From Capitella teleta (lineage: Eukaryota > Annelida > Polychaeta > Capitellidae), in assembly GCA_000328365.1 (NCBI GenBank), contig KB307163.1, positions 85,200 through 149,199 on the forward strand: a stretch of DNA of 64,000 bases, written 5' to 3'. The stretch's first letter is position 1, and every line of letters begins with the position of its first letter. Shown here in pieces: positions 58,901-64,000 of the stretch. The translations under genes were made by a program, and so were the position numbers. The notes below the pieces were generated by a model. That model saw only the letters and a list, made by a program, of their open reading frames with translations. It was not told the DNA's origin and did no database searches.

Positions 58901-60065
58901 GTCTGAATTGATGGCGACTGGGCTCGTAAAGTCTAATGTTCTGGCGAAGTATAATAGCCGTGGTCTTAAAACTATATTATGCACTGACTCGTTTATGCAA
59001 CATAAATGCAAGCTCATGAAAATGTTTGATAGCCACGACACGGCATCGGCTGATCTCATAACTACTCACAAAGAATTAGGGTTTCATGAACTCCAAATGG
59101 GAGTTTGTTCGGGATGGAAATGGCGTCTGCTTTTGCTATCAACTATAGGATGAAATAGCAGTTTATACGCAAAGCCAAATATTTGTGTAATTCACTTAAG
59201 GTATTCAATAGAAGTATTTAGTTAAAGTATCACGACAACAGTACAATCGTATTGATTATAAAATGAACTGATGGGGGGATGAACAGCACGAAATTTGTAT
59301 TATTTTGCAGTTCTTTGTTCTTCGGTGATTTTCTCATCAGCATGATCAGCTTAGAGCATTCCTCAGTCGGATGAACACGCCTCCTACACTGCTATTCATC
59401 CTCTCAGTGCAATTTACACGCAGAGTCAGTGAATCGAAAAATCCTTGGATTCATTCAGTACTGAAGGACAAGCATTGTGAGGCTCAGAAAATGATCAAAT
59501 ATTATGCTCTTCAATAATTTTTATCTTCCAAGTGGCAATCAGAAAATTCTTCATTTGTGTCAGTCACATTGCAATGTGGATCAATACTCAACAAGAATTC
59601 TCTTTGAATCTTCACTTTGCAATAACAAATGCTAATCAGAGATATGTTAATTTGAAACAGCAGAAGACAATGACTTTTATGTGTTATTACTGTGGTATTA
59701 CATGTATTAGGTATGGGGAGCATTCCTTGGCTTAAGTTTTGAGCCGGTTTGATATCGTTCACATTTGGATGAGGAGTGAAAGATAACTGTAGATAAGGGA
59801 ATCAGTTTGCAGAGCGCTAATCCGAAATTGTGCAGATACAAAATGGAGAGCACTTTATTCTTTATACAAGAATGGAGCACGAAAAAAGACCACTTACCAT
59901 CAACAGTAAAAGCAAATTACCGCAATGCAATTGATGTTTAATTCAGTGATATGATCTTATCGGGGGTCATTTGCTGTTTCAATACATATTGCTTTTCATT
60001 GGTGGAGTCCTTTGGTTTGGTCTGAGCATGTAAATATGTGTGTTTAATTGACGAGGGATTGGCGC
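55956..60065. other. Intergenic, no gene recognised
   Basis: Contains a poly-A tract (56266-56286), a CRE octamer (58584-58591) and one diverged member of the TACAGAGTGGGCC family from 58107. The ORFs are short and without motifs. Confidence 0.45.
58107..58330 (+). repeat. Diverged fragment of the TACAGAGTGGGCC repeat family
   Basis: Starts ATACAGAGCGGACCAAATGT and shares AATGGCATTGCGCTCTTCCG / GAGAAAGTATTA and TAACATTTCATGCTGC with the copies at 37.9 and 42.5 kb. It extends the family's internal sequence. Confidence 0.5.
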
Positions 60066-60067
60066 GC

Positions 60068-60540
60068 AAAACAATGGCAAGGGAAAAACGATGGCAAGAC
60101 AACATCAAGACAATAACAAGACAATGACAAGACAATGACAAGACAATGACAATGACAAAATAATGGCAAGACAATGGCAAGACAATGGCAATACAATGAC
60201 AAGACAACGGCAAGACAATGGCAAGACAATGGCAAGACAATGGTAAGACAATGGCAAAACATTGACAAAACAATGACAAGACAACGGCAAGACAATGGCA
60301 AGACAATGGCAAAACAATGACAAAACAATGACAAGACAACGGCAAGACAACGGCAAGACAATGGCAAGACAACGGAAAGACAATGACAAGACAACGGAAA
60401 GACAATGACAAGACAACGGCAAGACAATGACAAAACAATGACAAGACAACGGCAAGACAACGGAAAGACAATGACAAGACAACAGAAAGACAATGACAAG
60501 ACAACGGCAAGACAATGACAAAACAATGGCAAGACAATGG
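60068..60540. repeat. 11-bp minisatellite, about 40 copies
   Basis: The unit is GACAATGGCAA with variants (GACAATGACAA, GACAACGGCAA, GACAACGGAAA). T occurs almost only within ATG, so TTA, CTA and TCA are nearly absent and all three minus frames stay open for over 150 codons. The apparent His/Cys/Leu/Val proteins are artefacts. Confidence 0.95.
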
Positions 60541-62315
60541 AGTCTGTTAGCTGAATGATCCTGCATTTTATGATGAAGCTACCAAACCTTTAAAATATTT
60601 AATATTAACTATTATGATTAGTTATTTTTTTGTCATCAACGAAATGGATTTCAATACGTTTATGGCGCGTTCATTTTTAGAGAATATCATAATTTATACA
60701 GTATATAATATATATTAATATTATTAATACTATTAATATCATATATTATTAGTGATATTAATATCAGTTGACAAGATGATAAATTCGCACAACTTTGAGC
60801 ATAACGAATTATATTCGATCCTTAAATAAAACTTGTTGCAGGCTTGAAGTTATAACATCATCCACAGAGTAATTCTTTTACAATTTGAATAAAAATTGTA
60901 ATTCGATATAATTGTAATTCTTCGGTGACTCTGCAGTGCTGCCCAACTGCGTAACAAGGCCGGGCGCTGTGTACTACTGTCTATGGTTGTATACAGGATA
61001 AAGAACCCTTGGAATTTATCGATAAGAGTAGGGGGAAACCCCGGTCCCGGGCCTTCTGTTCTGGCGTCCGTATCATCCGATCGGATTGGGTGGAGCCGTA
61101 AAACCCCATCACTCACTCGCTCACTCTACAATTTGAATAAAATGATATGATTTCTTCAATCAATTCCAGAAACCCCATTCCAGATATGACACGGGAGACA
61201 CTTCAATTCAGTCGAGTAATTTAGACATGGAATGCGCTGCCAATGTATGCAGACACCTGACGTACGTCCTTGGCTTGATGCTGAGACAGACACTCTACAC
61301 AAGAACCAAGCAAGTAACAATCAGGCCCGTAGTAACTGTTTGCTCTGGAAAGAAAATGTTTGACATGAAATAGTTATAAACCATTTATTGATTTAATTAA
61401 TTTTGAATTAATTAATTTTGAAAATTGAAAATTGAAATGTTACATTAATTCTAATTTTATTAAAAAATACATGTTGTTAGCCATGATCTAAATAAATTCA
61501 TATGAGGTATCGCTACTTTATTTCAGTGTGACTTGATGACCCTGGAGCTGAGGCTTCAGCCCAAGCATCACCCCTCTAAATAAGTGCACGCACTTCCACG
61601 ACAGCAGCTGGTATCATTCAAGCTGATGATACATAATCAACACCAGAAGTTGTTTCAGGAATGCTGCAAACTCAATGACATGAAGACCCAAGTCATCTGC
61701 TCTAGACCTAAGTGCATGGTGGAAATATCTTGTGAATGCAGCGTGCGCTAATTAAGTCGAAGCAATATTTTTTTGCGTTTGCAAATATCCTGAAATCTTG
61801 ATACTCGTCAACACTGCGCCATGGAATATACCAGCAAATACATGCTTTTATGTTACTACTTGAGAAAAAAATCTGCTTTTAGGATTTATGATGCACTCTT
61901 TAACGACGATTACATGTACCTTTGATCATCATTTCTTTTAATTTTACTCATATTTTACGTGTTTTTTTTTTTTATTCATCAATGCATGGTTAATTATTTA
62001 AAACACCAATATTTCATTTATTGTTTTCATTTTCATAATGCCGACATAATAGGTTACGCATGCAATATTTCCTTGAGGTTTGTTTCCCAGAAAAACAAAA
62101 CTAAAAATTACTCACGGTAAAATATATATGCTGTCAACATTTCATTTCAGTGAATTACTTATTAATTATTTTCATATTAAACAAGATTTCATTTTGACAA
62201 TTTGCTATTCAATTTGTGTGTTATTTGATAGTGTCATTCCATGAGAATCTGTTAGTGATGATTGGACTCTGAATAAAAATAATTACTATGTTCATTTCTC
62301 GGTTTTGTTCTTTAA
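60541..62315. other. AT-rich intergenic with a SINE-like block
   Basis: 60660-60780 is extremely AT-rich with ATTAAT/ATATTA words. 60930-61130 is a GC-richer block (GTGTACTACTGTCTATGGTT, then GATAAAGAACCCTTGGAA, then GAGTAGGGGGAAACCCCGG) followed by a tail TACAATTTGAATAAAATGAT. It resembles a SINE or LINE 3' end; a weak partner is at 48662-48770. No gene is seen. Confidence 0.35.
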
Positions 62316-63019
62316 AGGGATGGGGAACTAAATTTTAAGTGATGTTCTATTGACTCATAGCACCAATTGATAGCATTCCGTGCCAAAAACACCATGCCTG
62401 GATGCAAGCGTAAGGAAATAATGCATTCCGAATATCGGGGTTAGCATTGTGCCTATGGGAGAATGGCTTCCATTGCGAAGTATAGGAGGCAAACGTCAGC
62501 TGATGGCTTGGTTTGGCTGATGGCTGATTGGTTCCGTTCCCCTCGTGAAGCTATCGATTTCAGCCAATCAGAGCAGATCATCTTCTCCATAAAAGGACAT
62601 CTTTGTTGTTTACGAAACGAAAGCGCATGCGTGGTGCACTCTGGCTGACCTTTTTACTGTTTCAGGATGAGAAACATGGTAGGTGTCCTAGAAAATCGCT
62701 TGTTAAAATAAGAAAAATAGCGAAAAATATTTTTTTTCGCGCCTGACTGGTGGCAAAATGATTATTCTATCTATTTCCGAAAAGAAAATAAAAAAAATAT
62801 CCAGGTGTTTAGTCGCAGGACACGCTGATATGACGAGGCCCATTGTAACAGATGGGGAACTCGGTGTTTCATCACAGCTGCTGACGTCACGCCTAGTTAG
62901 CAATATATCGCCCGCGAAATCGTTAGCGATGATATTCCTTGTGTGGGCCAGGCATAGGAATCATTTATGATGCATCAAATAACGACTCAAAGTCAATTTT
63001 TAACCAGTTCTCCCTCCCT
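62316..63019. mobile_element. TTAA-flanked MITE, copy 2 (704 bp)
   Basis: Same orientation and full length as the copy at 3956, flanked by TTAA (62312-62315 and 63020-63023). It keeps the CCAAT box (62564-62568) and the CRE octamer (62882-62889). The copies differ by small indels, for example in GGTTTGGCTGATGGCTGATT, and scattered substitutions. No ORF is shared convincingly. Confidence 0.85.
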
Positions 63020-64000
63020 TTAATTGGTTTTGTTTTTTATTTGTTGAATATTTATTTGAATGTACAGCGGAGAACAGACGCTGCATGCTGAATAGTAGTA
63101 ATGATATATCCAGTGAAACCGATAATCATAAATCATAATCATATAATGATTGATATTCGAGTGTCGTAGTCATGCAGCTCATGACTCACGCATAATTGAG
63201 TGGATACATGTACCCGTATACTAGTATTTGGGTTTTTTTTAATGATTCAACTTGTTGAAAAGCATGCTCCATCAATCACATATTTAATTTTAAACCAAAT
63301 AAAATTGAAGGGATGTCTAACTTACCATATTCATGCAAATAGACGGCCTAATAAAGTGGATAACAGGCGATTGTTGGATATCGAAACATGTTTACACGCA
63401 CGTGGCGAATAAGGCTTCGTGATTGGTCGAAACGCTCAATGACGTCACAATAATCTCGAAATTATTCTCTTTGGTAAGTATCGCCAGTAAATGATCGATA
63501 AATTATTATAATCGATCTCGTTTAACACACAATGGAAAAAAAAAAATTAATCGTAATACACATTAGTAGTTTTTCTGAAATTTTGGTAGCTTCATCATCT
63601 TTTTGCAGGGTTCGTCACATTTTCCCAGCTAACAGACTCCACTAAGTCGCCGATCGCTTTCATGTGGTCAAGCGCAGGCGCAGTAGCTTTAATGGAGAAT
63701 TCGAGCAATAAACTTCTAAACTGCTGTTACACTGTGCACGATGAATTTTTCAGCCCAAATAACAATGCAATTTTTTAAAATAAAAATGAAGCAAAAGTAT
63801 GGCATGTAAATAAAATAAGATAAACTAATTTACAATACGGTAGAAAATCCGTCCGTAATTGAAATTGGTCTTGCAATTTTTTTATTTTTTATTTTTTATT
63901 TTTTATTTTATTTTATTTTTCCTGAGGGGGGGGGGTGAGACACGTGAGAGTAGAGGAGAGAAATGGTTATTTCAGCCAATAGAATGAGCAATAAATCCTA
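63020..64000. other. Right edge: promoter-like CCAAT/CRE stretch, T-rich and G-rich tracts
   Basis: An inverted CCAAT (63422-63426) and a CRE octamer (63440-63447) precede a consensus donor (TTTG/GTAAGT, near 63473). TTTTTGCAG (ending 63609) could be the next acceptor, followed by AGCGCAGGCGCAG, an NRF1-like motif, and a short ORF from MENSSNK. This may be the 5' end of a gene beyond the edge. TTTTTTA repeats (63872-63919) and a G9 run lie near the end. Confidence 0.3.

Noticed and set aside
59938-60566. Three overlapping Cys/Leu/Val-rich ORFs on the minus strand
   Set aside because: Products of the T-poor 11-bp minisatellite; no start context, splice structure or homology.

Overview
The window is metazoan nuclear DNA, AT-rich, with intron-split genes, long introns and many decayed transposons. 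The gene content (a THAP/DDE transposase-like gene, RNASEH2A, YKT6, an alpha/epsilon-sarcoglycan and a myosuppressin-receptor-like GPCR) and the repeats (a CsRn1-type Ty3/gypsy element, TTAA-flanked MITEs, a 5'-truncated LINE) suggest an aquatic invertebrate. I cannot name the phylum from sequence alone.

Layout. (1) 1-3081, minus: a seven-exon THAP-domain gene with a DDE transposase-like core, running off the left edge; its THAP domain is damaged. (2) 3400-3560: a CRE/E-box/CCAAT promoter block. (3) 3783-4912: a TIR-like element made of about 110-bp tandem units, with a 692-bp TTAA MITE inserted in it; the second copy of that MITE is at 62.3 kb. (4) 4913-8155: mostly empty, with one candidate terminal exon. 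(5) 8155-13271: a 39-bp tandem array (22 units) interrupted by a young CsRn1-type LTR retrotransposon (9012-13089) with a 5-bp target duplication. (6) 13546-15782, plus: RNASEH2A in five exons; intron 1 holds an exact 78-bp copy of part of exon 2. (7) 18433-19300, minus: YKT6 in six exons. (8) 22791-45748, plus: a sarcoglycan alpha/epsilon gene in eight or nine exons, with a roughly 19.8-kb intron 4 that hosts an intronless antisense GPCR gene (36016-37335) and several MITE-like elements. (9) 45.8-64 kb: no convincing intact host gene; broken coding remnants, a truncated LINE, an 11-bp minisatellite, a SINE-like block and the second MITE copy.

The host genes act in unrelated processes: ribonucleotide removal from DNA, vesicle fusion, the muscle dystroglycan complex and neuropeptide signalling. 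No operon-like logic links them. RNASEH2A and YKT6 converge, and YKT6 and the sarcoglycan diverge from a 3.5-kb spacer. The least expected signals are a TTAA MITE whose empty target site survives next door, an excess of the CRE octamer TGACGTCA (partly MITE-borne), several DR1 nuclear-receptor motifs, and an intronic TATA plus tandem-E-box promoter in front of a 42-codon ORF. I found no CRISPR array, rRNA or convincing tRNA gene.
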